Made by a program: the position numbers and the translations under genes. This document shows positions 33,201 to 42,040 of a stretch of 64,000 nt of DNA, piece by piece (position 1 is the first letter of the stretch; every line of letters starts with the position of its first letter). The notes beneath the pieces are model-generated. The model made no database searches. It was not told the origin of the DNA and saw nothing but the letters and a program-made list of their open reading frames with translations. Source of the stretch: Selenomonadaceae bacterium (GTDB lineage Bacteria; Bacillota; Negativicutes; Selenomonadales; Selenomonadaceae); assembly GCA_017614505.1 (NCBI GenBank), contig JAGABT010000013.1, forward strand, positions 62,001-126,000. The letters are read 5' to 3'.

Positions 33201-35743
33201 GCAGCGGCAAGGTCGTACTCAAAAACGCGGCGAGCCTCGATGTGTATATCGACGGCACAGAAACTGTCACTACGCCCGCCTACCCCAGAACTCTTACCAG
33301 CGGCGCGGACAACGCCACAATTTCTGTCAGTAGCGTCTACCTCGACGCGGGCGCGGGCGCTGACAAAATCTCAATCGGCTCCGGCGCCAGCAACGTTACT
33401 GTTTATGGCGGTAAAGGCAACGACACCATTTATTCCAATGGCGGCGGAAATATTTTCGTCTACGCGGCGGGCGACGGTAACGATTCAATCACCGGCACCA
33501 GCGCGAAAGATACGCTGAAAATTACCAGCGGCACCTACTCACTGTCCGGATCGACTGTCAGCGTTTACAGCGGCGATACTTTCAGCGGAAAAATCACTTT
33601 CAAGAATACTCTGCCCGAAATTATCGGCACGCTCAAACCTGAGCCTGAGCCGGAATATCCAATGTCACTCACAACCGGCGCAGACACCAAAACTATTTCT
33701 GATGATAACGCCACGGTCTACGCGCTCGCTGGCAACGACACGCTGAAGATAACCGGCAGCGATGGCTACTTCGACGGCGGCGCAGGAACCGACCGCATTT
33801 CCCTCGGCAGTACAGCCAGCGGCGTAACAATCAGCGGCGGCGCAGGTACGGACTACCTCTACACCAACGGCGCTGGGAATTTGATTCAGTACGCCAGCGG
33901 TAACGGCAAGGATACCATTTACAATTTCGGCGGCGAAGATTCTATTCAAATTGCGTCGGGGACTGTCAGCATGAAACAGAGCAGTGATAATGTGCTGGTG
34001 ACAGTCAACGGCAGCGCGGCTAATGTCCTCACGCTGAAGAATATCGCGCTGGAAAATCTGAGCGTCAAAGGCGGCGTCATTACTTACACCGATGAACCCG
34101 TTCCGCCCGACCCTGGCGATTATCCTAAGAATTTAACTTCCGGCAATGACAGCCTTGCAATTTCAGACGACAACGCCACGGTCTACGCGCTCGCCGGACG
34201 CGATTCAATTACCATTACCGGCAACGAAGGATACATTGACGGCGGCGACGGCGTAGATTATCTGTACAACGAAGGCAACGTAGTCACGCTCCTTGGCGGC
34301 GCTGGCAACGATACTATTATCAGTGAGGGCGATGCTTCGACAATCGACGGCGGCGCAGGCGCGGACTCAATCAGCATTGGCGCTTATGTCACCGGCGTCA
34401 AAATCATTGGCGGAACGGGCGCAGATATAATTCATACCAACGGCGGCGGCAACATCATTCAGTACAGGAGCGGCGACGGCAACGATATTGTTTACGGCTT
34501 CGACGGCGAAGATTCTATTTCCATTTTCGGCGCCGACGCAAAAATCACCACTTCCGGCAGCGATGCTGTTATTTCCGTTGGCAGCAGCAAAATTACACTG
34601 AAAGACCACAGGGATACGAACTTCCAGAATAAGGGCGGAATAATCACCATTGGCGACAGTAAAAAATTCCTGCCGCTGACCGATAGAGTTAATACTTCGG
34701 TCTTCGGTAGCGAATACAACGGCTACATTATCGACGCGATGGGCGGTAATGACCTGATAACCCTCGATGGAGCAATGGAAATTTCCATAAACGGCGGCAA
34801 GGGCAACGATAGAATCTTCCTCGATAACCTCGACTCAAACAATAACACGATTGTCGGCGGCGCTGGGGACGATACAATTTATACAAATGACCAGCAAAAT
34901 ATCATTCAGTACGCTCAAGGCGACGGCGATGATATTATCCGTGGCTTCGGCAAAAGTGATTCGATTCAGATAATCTCCGGCGCCGTTACTTCAACTGTCT
35001 GGAGCGGCTCCAGCATGGTCTTTGAATTTGCCAGCGGCTCCATTTCCCTGCGCGACGTTGAGTTCGAGGAATTTGAAATTTCCAAAGGCGACGATAATCT
35101 GAACATCATCACAAATAAAACTTCCTCCGCTTTCAAAAACGGCACTTACGACGACGACGAAATTACCAACACTACGGCAAAGGTGATAATAAAGGCGCTG
35201 GACGGCAACGACCTTATTACGAATAAGAGCGCCGGCAATAACGTTAAAATCAGTGCCGGCGAAGGCAACGATACAATCATCAGCTACAGCAACAGCACGA
35301 CGCTCTCCGGCGGTACCGGCGACGATACCATTTCGCTGGCTGGCGGCACTCACAACAATCTGATTCAGTACGCGGCGGGTGACGGACTTGATGTCGTTTA
35401 CGGCTTCGGCGGCAAAGATTCAATTAAAGTTTCTTCCGGCACTAAGATTGCAGCGGCGACGAGCGGCAGTGACGTTCAAATTACCGTCGGCGCTGACGAT
35501 TCAAATGTTATCACGCTGAAAAATGTCGCGCTGGCAAATCTCAAAATCGATACCGCCAACAACCTCATTACCGCGCGCAGTTCCAACGGCTTGTGGTTTA
35601 CTGACGACGACATAAATTTCATTTCCACTGAAAATAATCTCGACGCCATTTCCGCAGTAGAATTTGCCGTGACAGGGGTTGCCTCTGCTGGCGCGGATAT
35701 TTATCCTGTTGATTTTATTTCTATCGCTTCAGCTGATAAATAA
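30203..35743 (+). CDS. Giant RTX / calcium-binding nonapeptide repeat protein 2
   Basis: 1846 aa, paralogue of the RTX protein at 20536-25998. N-terminus MKNFSFELQRFAIYGTEGND; long beta-roll arrays (VTIDAGAGNDSIYNYG type), modules containing GTSATGVTMTGGAGTDSIWT and the same Pro-Glu linkers (KPEPEPEYP); C-terminus GLWFTDDDINFISTENNLDA plus a short divergent tail ending SIASADK. Several blocks are nearly identical in DNA to RTX gene 1 (for example about 31680-32160 against 23920-24400). Expected to be exported by a type I system encoded elsewhere, and to fold on binding calcium outside the cell. Confidence 0.9.
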   Translation: MKNFSFELQRFAIYGTEGNDSIRNTVSGVQIYTYGGNDTVYNYNGDYSYIELGDGNDSLYGYDNGGVTVDAGAGNDTLTGSYYSSRISAGAGSDYLSISSSSNTIYGGAGSDYISIRGGTVDGGDDADTIYAYHNSSIDGGAGADRISLYSYIWYGNNTVKGGTGNDTIYGNSLSAYGVLYQYASGDGNDTIYGFTTADTLHITSGSYSTTKSGNDFIVNVGSGSVVLKNALADFYNKIHLKNSSGTVAVYNDWKVRYGTSGEDTLVNPQNNSSVGIYVQGGSDSINNYGSSVKIDAGAGNDSIYNSGSGTSVTIDAGAGNDSIYNYGYSVTIDAGAGNDFITSSGDNVTIDAGDGNDDIENSGSSVTIDAGAGADTIRSYYSYSSLNGGAGDDVVSLYSYYSYGKNTLLGGTGDDTVYLNSATTVGNVYVYNNGDGSDTIYNVTNYDTVSIGGASYSTATSGNNFIISVGSGKMTFVNGSDKSFKIIGDTVPAPVEIFTTGNDKYANTVGNTVLSALAGNDSIVNSASNVTIYGEAGSDTLTNSASKVYMNGGVGVDKISLGTSATGVTMTGGAGTDSIWTNGKGNLILYGASNGKDIISGFGGSDSISVSGAIGKSLQSGSNVLVTVGSGTSNVITVKNVALENLSVSGGVITFSTVDSKVVSLTSGADNYTNTVVNATIYALAGNDTIRNYNNYVTINAGDGADEIFNGCNYVMIDAGSGNDYINDDSNYTTINAGDGADIIFQWFSYNLINGGAGADIVSLDSYAAYYSGYGKNTISGGTGNDTVYLNSATTVGNVYVYNSGDGSDTIYNVTKYDTVSIGGASYSTQLSGNNLIVSVGSGKMTFINAKDTAFKILPTIKPVEIFTTGNDKYSNTTANTMLSALAGNDSIVNSASNVTIYGEAGNDTLKNSANKVYIDGGAGIDRISLSSSAQAVTIAGGAGNDYISLSSSKGNVVLYNAGDGNDTVYGIGTGNTLKVTGAEYSTAKSGADMVVSVSSGKVVLKNAASLDVYIDGTETVTTPAYPRTLTSGADNATISVSSVYLDAGAGADKISIGSGASNVTVYGGKGNDTIYSNGGGNIFVYAAGDGNDSITGTSAKDTLKITSGTYSLSGSTVSVYSGDTFSGKITFKNTLPEIIGTLKPEPEPEYPMSLTTGADTKTISDDNATVYALAGNDTLKITGSDGYFDGGAGTDRISLGSTASGVTISGGAGTDYLYTNGAGNLIQYASGNGKDTIYNFGGEDSIQIASGTVSMKQSSDNVLVTVNGSAANVLTLKNIALENLSVKGGVITYTDEPVPPDPGDYPKNLTSGNDSLAISDDNATVYALAGRDSITITGNEGYIDGGDGVDYLYNEGNVVTLLGGAGNDTIISEGDASTIDGGAGADSISIGAYVTGVKIIGGTGADIIHTNGGGNIIQYRSGDGNDIVYGFDGEDSISIFGADAKITTSGSDAVISVGSSKITLKDHRDTNFQNKGGIITIGDSKKFLPLTDRVNTSVFGSEYNGYIIDAMGGNDLITLDGAMEISINGGKGNDRIFLDNLDSNNNTIVGGAGDDTIYTNDQQNIIQYAQGDGDDIIRGFGKSDSIQIISGAVTSTVWSGSSMVFEFASGSISLRDVEFEEFEISKGDDNLNIITNKTSSAFKNGTYDDDEITNTTAKVIIKALDGNDLITNKSAGNNVKISAGEGNDTIISYSNSTTLSGGTGDDTISLAGGTHNNLIQYAAGDGLDVVYGFGGKDSIKVSSGTKIAAATSGSDVQITVGADDSNVITLKNVALANLKIDTANNLITARSSNGLWFTDDDINFISTENNLDAISAVEFAVTGVASAGADIYPVDFISIASADK

Positions 35744-35758
35744 ATCCGCCGCTAGTTT

Positions 35759-37179
35759 TTAATCGTCCGCCCGCGCGAACAGTACTTCCAGCGGCGTATC
35801 GACGCCCAGCAGGTCGCGTATCGCCAGCGCGGTTTTTTCGTCGAGCCTGAGGTCGCCGCGCATTTTTTGTGCGATTGTCGATTTATGGACGCCCAAGCGT
35901 TGCGAAATTTCAAGGTAGGTTATATTTTGTTTTTCAAGCTCGGCGTCCAGATTCGGGAAAAGTACATTTCTTTTTTGGGCAAATTCAGTAGCTTTTTTCA
36001 GCGTGCCGTCGGCGTCAACGGTTGCGAAAAGTTCCTCGACTGGCATTTCCACCTGTAAGAGTTCGCGTATCGCCAGTGCGTTTTTTTGTCGAGCTTGTAC
36101 ACGCCGCGCATTTTTTGAGCAATTACATCTTTGTTGACGCCCAGAAGACGCGCAAGTTCAAGATACGACATATTTCTTTTTGTCAGTTCGGCGAGCAGAT
36201 TCGGATAATGGATTACTTCGTGATGAACGACGGGCTTTGCCTTTTTCTTAGCCGGAAATTCTTCAGCTCGCTCGAAAAGTTTTTCAAAAGAAATTTCGGT
36301 CTTGAGCAGTTCGTATATCGCCCGCGCGGTTTTTTCGTCAATATTGCTTTTACCGTTTAGCTTGTCTCCGAGCGTGACGCGGTTCATTTCCAGCAGTCGT
36401 GCAAGTTCCCAATGCGAAATATTCTGAGCCTGAAGTTCCGCCTCAAGATTCGGGAAAATGATTCGCCGGTTTTTCGCAAAGGTCGTCGTGTTTTCAAGTT
36501 CTCCATCGTCGTTGATTTTAGCGAAAAGTTCTTCAATCGGCATTTCAACCTGCAGGAGTTCGCGTATCGCCAGCGCCATTTCCTTATCAATCGGACGAGC
36601 GCCGCTGAGCTTATCAAGGACGTTCGATTTCGTCTTTCCAATGCGCCGCGCAACTTCTCTGTACGTCAGATTCTGGATAACCAATTCAACGTCGAGATTC
36701 GGATATACGACTTTCCGCTTAGTCTTAGACTGTTTTGCAAAATCTTCCGCCGTAGGTACGTATCTAGGCAGGTTCCTGAGAAATTCGGTAACTCGCTCTA
36801 ATTGTTCCGGTGTAAGTTTCCTGCCTTTGAGTGCCGCGCTGATATTCGCGCAGTGTTCCGCTGTAAATTTAAGACCTTTAATGCCTTCGCCGCCGTCAGT
36901 GCGATTGTAGCCGGTTTCCTTGCAGTTCAGCCTTTTAATCCAGCTCATTTCGGCTGCGTCGAGTTCCTTACGCGAATGACATTCTTCGAGGACAACCCAC
37001 ACGAAATTTTCCCAGCCGTACTTGCGAATATCTTTTCAGAGCGCAGTTTTAGCGCACTTGTGCTCACTTATGCGTTTTTCTACGCTACGCGTCGTCTGTC
37101 CGACGTAAATTTTGTGGTTTATCAGGCATTCAATTCCGTAAATCCTGCCGTAAATTTTTTCATCTTCCAAAAGCCCCAC
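35759..37179 (-). pseudogene. Broken GIY-YIG endonuclease fused to NUMOD3 and four HTH repeats
   Basis: One reading track is broken twice. From GTG 37179 it reads GRIYGIECLINHKIYVGQTT, a GIY-YIG core, up to an in-frame TGA at 37036-37038; it resumes KYGWENFVWVVLEEC and NUMOD3-like FTAEHCANISAALKGRK. Four roughly 70-aa repeats follow, each of the form YPNLxxELxxQNxTYxE(I/L)A with an Xre-like helix pair and ALAIRELLxVEMPxEELFA. In repeat three, near an A7 run (36080-36086), the frame shifts by one; the rest continues from about 36078 to 35759. Intact length would be about 473 aa. Surviving open frames are 35998-37002 (GTG start) and 35759-36052. Looks like a free-standing homing-type nuclease in decay. 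Confidence 0.7.
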
Positions 37180-37187
37180 GCCCTTTC

Positions 37188-37217
37188 TTGACAATTTTGG
37201 CGCAGAGTTGCTATAAT
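37188..37217 (+). promoter_or_regulatory. Promoter of leuS
   Basis: TTGACA (37188-37193), 18 bp, TATAAT (37212-37217). The leader of about 110 nt to leuS shows no T-box signature. Confidence 0.75.
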
Positions 37218-37274
37218 ATTTGAACTGATAAGGCTCTGCGCCGTGGTGAGTTTGTTGGTACTTTTACGCCTCAA

Positions 37275-37303
37275 ATCTTACACGAGCAGGGCTTTCTTGT
37301 CAA
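37275..37303 (-). promoter_or_regulatory. Promoter of the broken GIY-YIG gene, facing the leuS promoter
   Basis: Minus strand TTGACA (37298-37303), 17 bp, TAAGAT (37275-37280). Transcripts from it would run through the leuS promoter in the opposite direction. Confidence 0.6.
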
Positions 37304-37332
37304 GAAATTTATTTTTTAAGGAGGTATTTTGA

Positions 37333-39801
37333 TTGGAGAAATACAGCCCGTCCGACATAGAAAAAAAATGGCAAGCTGTCTGGGATAATCCAAATTATTA
37401 CCGCGTAGAGCTTGACGAATCCAAAAAAAAGTATTATAATTTAGCGATGTATCCCTATCCTTCAGGTAAAATTCATATGGGGCATTTGAAAAATTATGTT
37501 GGCTCTGATGCGGTTGCTCGGTATCGCAAAATGATGGGTTTTAATGTACTCAATCCAATGGGCTACGATTCGTTTGGCATGCCGGCCGAGCAGGCGGCGA
37601 TAAGTCGAAATATTAGACCAGACAAATGGACTTATTCAAATATTGAAACTATGACACGCCAGCTGAAATCTGTAGGACTCGCCTACGACTGGAACCGCGA
37701 AGTTATCACGTGCGACCCGAAATATTACCGCTGGACTCAATGGTTATTCCAACTTTTTTACAAGCGCGGCTTAGCTTACAAGAAAGAAGCTGCGGTGAAC
37801 TGGTGCGACACGTGCGGGACGGTGCTGGCGAACGAGCAGGTTATCGACGGCAAGTGCTGGCGCTGCAACCACGAAGTGCGCAAGAAAAATCTGGCGCAGT
37901 GGTTTTTCAAAATCACGGACTACGCGGACGAACTTTTGAAAGACCTCGACAAGCTCAAGGGCTGGCCGGAGCGCGTCAAGACGATGCAGGAGAACTGGAT
38001 TGGGCGGAGCGAAGGCGCAGAGTTCAGCCTCGAAGTTGAAGGGCACGCTGAAAAAATTCCTGTCTACACCACGCGTCCAGATACTATTTTCGGGATAACG
38101 TTCATGGCGCTGGCGGCGGAACACCCGCTGGTTGAAAAACTTATCGCCGGTCAGCCGAACGAATCCGAAATTCGCCAGTTCGTAACCGAAACGCGCAACA
38201 TGAGCGATATGGAGCGCACCTCCAGCGAATCCGAAAAGCGCGGCATTTTCACCGGCGTCTACGCGATTAACCCCGTCAACGGGCGCAAAGTTCCCGTCTG
38301 GGTCACGAATTACGTCCTCTACGAATACGGCACCGGCGCCGTTATGGGCGTTCCTACGCACGACGAGCGCGACTGGATGTTCGCCACGAAGTACGGGCTG
38401 GATAAAATTCTCGTTATCGACAACCCGAAAAATCCGCTCAAGCTTGACGAAATGGATAACGCTTATGTTGAAGCCGGCGTCATGATTAATTCCGGCGAGT
38501 TCGACGGGCTTGACAACGAAACCGCCAAGTCCAAAATCGTCGATTGGCTCGAAGCTAAGAAAATCGGCACGCGCAAGGTAAATTACAAGCTGCGCGACTG
38601 GCTCATTTCCCGCCAGCGCTACTGGGGCGCTCCAATCCCCGTGATTTACTGCGATCACTGCGGCGAAGTTCTCGTTCCCGAAGAAGACCTGCCGGTTTTA
38701 CTGCCTGACGACGTGGAGTTCAAGCAGGGTGCGCTCAGTCCGCTCTCTACCAGCAAGAAATTCAACGACGTTACCTGCCCGAAGTGCGGCAGAAAAGCCC
38801 GCCGCGAAACTGACACCATGGATACGTTCATTTGTTCGAGCTGGTACTACCTGCGCTACGCCGACCCGCACAACGACAAGGCGCCTTTCGACCGCGATAA
38901 AGTCAACTACTGGAACCCCGTCGACCAGTACATTGGCGGAATTGAGCACGCGATTTTGCACCTGCTCTACTCCAGATTTTTCACGAAAGTCCTGCGCGAC
39001 GCCGGTATGCTCGATTTCGACGAACCTTTTACAAATCTGCTGACGCAGGGCATGGTTATCAAGGACGGCGCCAAAATGTCCAAATCCCTCGGCAACGTCG
39101 TTTCGCCGGAAGAAATTATCGACAAGTACGGCGCTGATACCGCCCGCCTGTTTATCCTGTTCGCCGCGCCCGTTGAACGCGACCTTGACTGGAGCGATAA
39201 GGGCGTTGAGGGTTCCTTCAGATTTTTGAACCGCGTCTGGCGCATTCTCGGAATTTTTGAAGACGCAATTAAAGCCGGCGCCGACACCTACGACGTTGAA
39301 ACTTTGACTGCCGAGGAAAAAGATTTCCGCCGCGCGATTCATAAGACCGCTAAGAAAGTCACTGAGGACGTTCGCGATAAATTTGCGTTCAACACGGCTA
39401 TCAGCTCGCTCATGGAACTCGTCAACGCTGCGCATAACTTCCAGGAAAAGGAAATTAATCCAAGCCTCGCGCGGGAATTTGCCAGCAACCTTTTGAGAAT
39501 GCTCGCGCCGTTCGTGCCGCATATCACCGCTGAACTCTGGGAAAAATTCTTCGGCGGAGACGTTCACAAGCAGAGCTGGGTTACCTACGACGAAAGCGCC
39601 ATTGCTGAAGATACCGTTGAAATTGTCGTGCAGATTAACGGCAAAGTCCGCGAGCGCGTCAGCGTGGCGACGAATCTTAGCAAGGCTGAACTTGAAAAAC
39701 TTGCGCCGACGCTGCCCCGTATTCAGGAACTCACCAGCGGCAAAACTATTATCAAGACTATCGCCGTACCGAACAAACTCGTTAATATTGTTGTAAAATA
39801 G
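37333..39801 (+). CDS. leuS: Leucyl-tRNA synthetase
   Basis: 822 aa class I synthetase. HIGH-type box HMGH at 48-51, CP1 editing domain ([12 protein letters not shown]), zinc-ribbon pairs WCDTCGTVL and CWRC, and KMSKS at 581-585, then an anticodon-binding and C-terminal domain ([11 protein letters not shown]). TTG start at 37333 with AAGGAGG 9 bases before it. The first roughly 450 bp are more AT-rich in codon choice than the remainder (for example AAA, ATT, TAT codons), suggesting a mosaic history. Confidence 0.97.
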   Translation: MEKYSPSDIEKKWQAVWDNPNYYRVELDESKKKYYNLAMYPYPSGKIHMGHLKNYVGSDAVARYRKMMGFNVLNPMGYDSFGMPAEQAAISRNIRPDKWTYSNIETMTRQLKSVGLAYDWNREVITCDPKYYRWTQWLFQLFYKRGLAYKKEAAVNWCDTCGTVLANEQVIDGKCWRCNHEVRKKNLAQWFFKITDYADELLKDLDKLKGWPERVKTMQENWIGRSEGAEFSLEVEGHAEKIPVYTTRPDTIFGITFMALAAEHPLVEKLIAGQPNESEIRQFVTETRNMSDMERTSSESEKRGIFTGVYAINPVNGRKVPVWVTNYVLYEYGTGAVMGVPTHDERDWMFATKYGLDKILVIDNPKNPLKLDEMDNAYVEAGVMINSGEFDGLDNETAKSKIVDWLEAKKIGTRKVNYKLRDWLISRQRYWGAPIPVIYCDHCGEVLVPEEDLPVLLPDDVEFKQGALSPLSTSKKFNDVTCPKCGRKARRETDTMDTFICSSWYYLRYADPHNDKAPFDRDKVNYWNPVDQYIGGIEHAILHLLYSRFFTKVLRDAGMLDFDEPFTNLLTQGMVIKDGAKMSKSLGNVVSPEEIIDKYGADTARLFILFAAPVERDLDWSDKGVEGSFRFLNRVWRILGIFEDAIKAGADTYDVETLTAEEKDFRRAIHKTAKKVTEDVRDKFAFNTAISSLMELVNAAHNFQEKEINPSLAREFASNLLRMLAPFVPHITAELWEKFFGGDVHKQSWVTYDESAIAEDTVEIVVQINGKVRERVSVATNLSKAELEKLAPTLPRIQELTSGKTIIKTIAVPNKLVNIVVK

Positions 39802-39803
39802 AC

Positions 39804-39833
39804 TTGCATTAATTGAAACGTTTGTGATATAAT
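39804..39833 (+). promoter_or_regulatory. Promoter and structured leader of rpsB-tsf
   Basis: TTGCAT (39804-39809), 18 bp, TATAAT (39828-39833) with TG extension, starting at the leuS stop. The 100-nt leader after it (39834-39936) is GC-rich and can pair CGGGGC with GTCCCG and GCGTCGA with TCGACGC-like segments, as expected for an S2 autoregulatory leader. Confidence 0.6.
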
Positions 39834-39936
39834 GCGCGGCGTTGAAAAACACACGGGGCGGAGCGTCGACCTGTGCCGAAAGGTTTGACGGCGCGTCGAA
39901 TGTCCCGCGAAAGATTGAACAGGAGGAATTTTTCAA

Positions 39937-40707
39937 ATGGCAGTTATCTCAATGAAACAGCTCCTTGAAGCCGGCGTGCACTTTGGTCACCAGACCCGCC
40001 GCTGGAATCCGAAAATGGCGAAGTACATCTTCACGGAGCGCAACGGAATTTACATCATCGACCTGCAGAAAACCGTTAAGAAAGTTGACGACGCCTACGC
40101 GTTTGTGCGCAGCGTCGCCGAGGAAGGCAAGGCTGTACTTTTCGTCGGAACCAAAAAGCAGGCGCAGGAAGCCGTTAAGGAAGAAGCGATTCGCGCAGGA
40201 CAGTTTTTCGTAAACGAACGCTGGCTCGGCGGAATGCTCACCAACTTCCAGACGATTCAAAAGCGTATCCGCCGCCTCAAGGAACTGGAAGGAATGCAGG
40301 CGGACGGCACTTTCGACGTGCTGACGAAAAAGGAAGTCATGCAGCTCAAACACGAAATGGCGCGTCTCGAAAAATATCTCGGCGGTATCAAGGAAATGAA
40401 CAAACTGCCTGGCGCGCTCTTTGTCGTTGACCCGCGCAAGGAACGTATCGCCGTCGCTGAAGCCCGCAAGCTCAATATTCCAATCGTCGCTATCGTCGAC
40501 ACCAACTGCGACCCCGACGAAATTGACTACGTTATCCCAGGCAATGACGACGCGATTCGCGCGGTGAAACTCCTCACTGCCCGCATGGCTGACGCCGTTA
40601 TCGAAGGCAACCAGGGCGAAGGCGGCGCCGTCGATTCGACTGCTGCTGTTGAGGAAGACTACGCCGATGAAGAATACGCCGGCAAGGACGAAGACGAACA
40701 GGAATAA
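39937..40707 (+). CDS. rpsB: 30S ribosomal protein S2
   Basis: 256 aa with S2 signatures [35 protein letters not shown] and [15 protein letters not shown]. The C-terminus is a long acidic tail ([20 protein letters not shown]), longer than in E. coli S2. Located in the small subunit head; AGGAGG ribosome site. Confidence 0.98.
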   Translation: MAVISMKQLLEAGVHFGHQTRRWNPKMAKYIFTERNGIYIIDLQKTVKKVDDAYAFVRSVAEEGKAVLFVGTKKQAQEAVKEEAIRAGQFFVNERWLGGMLTNFQTIQKRIRRLKELEGMQADGTFDVLTKKEVMQLKHEMARLEKYLGGIKEMNKLPGALFVVDPRKERIAVAEARKLNIPIVAIVDTNCDPDEIDYVIPGNDDAIRAVKLLTARMADAVIEGNQGEGGAVDSTAAVEEDYADEEYAGKDEDEQE

Positions 40708-41043
40708 TTTTTGAACGAAAATCCTTGTGAAAACATAAGGTCGGCGCTTCAAACAGTAGCTCATAAGATGTCGCTGCAGTCGTTGAATCGACGAGAACGG
40801 GAGCTGCCGCCGTATTTACGCAAACAAGAGCGAAAACCAAGCGATGACGGTTTGTGCGTTGGACAGAAATACTTTTGGTAAATACTAAGAAAGGATAAAA
40901 GTTACTGGTTACCCGTTCGTTAGCGGGGAATTTAAGCCTGTGGAGCGTCATACCAACGCGAGTAGCAAATGCAAAAGCGGACGCGTTGAAGCAGGAATGG
41001 GACGTAGATTTTTCTTGTAAGTTCTCAGTAACGGTTTTTATAA
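40708..41043 (+). pseudogene. Unusual 336-bp rpsB-tsf spacer; possible IS605-type tnpB 3' end / omega-RNA remnant
   Basis: rpsB and tsf are normally about 100 bp apart. In one frame, interrupted by three stops, this spacer reads VGASNSSS, then VVESTRTGAAAVFTQTRAKT, LLVTRSLAGNLSLWSVIPTR and ALKQEWDVD. A low-complexity tail ending in ALKQE shortly before the stop is common in TnpB proteins of IS200/IS605 elements, where the same DNA encodes the guide RNA scaffold. No transposase core, TnpA or element ends are visible, so this is tentative; a tsf leader RNA is the alternative. Confidence 0.35.
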
Positions 41044-41913
41044 ATGGCAACTATCACTGCGGCTATGGTTAAGGACCTGCGCGAAAGAAGCGGCGCGGGC
41101 ATGATGGACTGCAAAAAGGCGCTCGCTGAAACCGGCGGCGATATGCAGAAGGCTATCGACTATCTGCGCGAAAAAGGTATCGCTAAGGCGGCGAAAAAAT
41201 CCGGTCGCGTTGCGGCTGAAGGCGCCTGCGCGGCTTGCGTTTCTGCAGATGGCAAAATCGGCGCTCTCGTAGAAATTAACTGCGAAACCGACTTCACCGC
41301 CAGCAATTCAGATTTCCGCGCGCTCGTCAAAAAAGTCACCGAGCACATCGCTAAGACCAATCCCGCCGACCTCGACGCGCTCAACGCCAGCAAAATCGAA
41401 GGCAAAAAGACTGTCGCTGACCTTGTAACCGAAGCTACCGCGACTATCGGCGAGAAAATTTCCGTGCGCCGTTTCGTCCGTTACGAAGGTGCCAAAATCG
41501 TCAGCTACATTCACATGGGCGGCAAAATTGGCGTGCTCGTTGCCCTCGACGGCGGCTCCGACGAACTCGGCAAGGATATTGCTATGCAAATCGCCGCGTC
41601 CAATCCTTCCGCCATTGACCGCGCCAGCGTCGACGCCGCTGAACTCGAACACGAAAAAGAAGTTCTCCGCAAGCAGGCGCTCGAAGAAGGCAAGCCCGAA
41701 AAAATCGTTGACAAAATGGTCGAAGGGCGCATTAATAAATTCTACAAGGAAGTCTGCCTCGTCGAACAGATTTTCGTCAAGGATACCGAAAAGACCGTGC
41801 AGGACGTTCTCGGCAAGGTCAAAGTTCTGGCGTTCACGCGCTACCAGCTCGGCGAAGGTATCGAGAAAAAACAGTCCGATTTCGCCGCCGAAGTCGCTGC
41901 TCAGCTTAAGTAA
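41044..41913 (+). CDS. tsf: Elongation factor Ts
   Basis: 289 aa, beginning with the EF-Ts N-terminal module [21 protein letters not shown] and containing [19 protein letters not shown] and [11 protein letters not shown]. It recycles EF-Tu-GDP in translation. The C-terminal end [16 protein letters not shown] is typical. Partner of rpsB. Confidence 0.98.
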   Translation: MATITAAMVKDLRERSGAGMMDCKKALAETGGDMQKAIDYLREKGIAKAAKKSGRVAAEGACAACVSADGKIGALVEINCETDFTASNSDFRALVKKVTEHIAKTNPADLDALNASKIEGKKTVADLVTEATATIGEKISVRRFVRYEGAKIVSYIHMGGKIGVLVALDGGSDELGKDIAMQIAASNPSAIDRASVDAAELEHEKEVLRKQALEEGKPEKIVDKMVEGRINKFYKEVCLVEQIFVKDTEKTVQDVLGKVKVLAFTRYQLGEGIEKKQSDFAAEVAAQLK

Positions 41914-41921
41914 AATGGGAT

Positions 41922-42030
41922 CTACTTTCTTTTTCCGCAAAAGAAAGTAGCAAAGAAAACTCGTCCGCTTCGGTCGCATCCATGCGACCTGGCGGACATG
42001 GGCGCCCGTCCATGGGCGCCTCTTTTTTTT
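41922..42030 (+). repeat. Three-hairpin intergenic element, copy 5
   Basis: Hairpin 1 CTACTTTCTTTT/AAAAGAAAGTAG, linker CAAAGAAAA, hairpin 2 GTCCGC/GCGGAC with GGTCGCAT/ATGCGACC, hairpin 3 GGGCGCC GTCCAT GGGCGCC-like, then TCTTTTTTTT. Lies between convergent tsf and the symporter gene. Confidence 0.85.
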
Positions 42031-42040
42031 GCTTTAAATA

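Noticed and set aside
20536..35743. Periodic direct repeats that could suggest a CRISPR array or satellite
   Set aside because: The periodicity is 27-63 bp and follows codons for Gly/Asp nonapeptides in one frame; units differ and there are no constant repeats with unique spacers.
37218..37332. T-box in the leuS leader
   Set aside because: GTTGGTACTTTTACGCC is only vaguely like the T-box core, and no specifier stem or terminator could be drawn.
38698..39936. Minus-strand frame of 412 codons opposite leuS
   Set aside because: Antisense shadow of leuS, no recognisable motifs and low-complexity composition.
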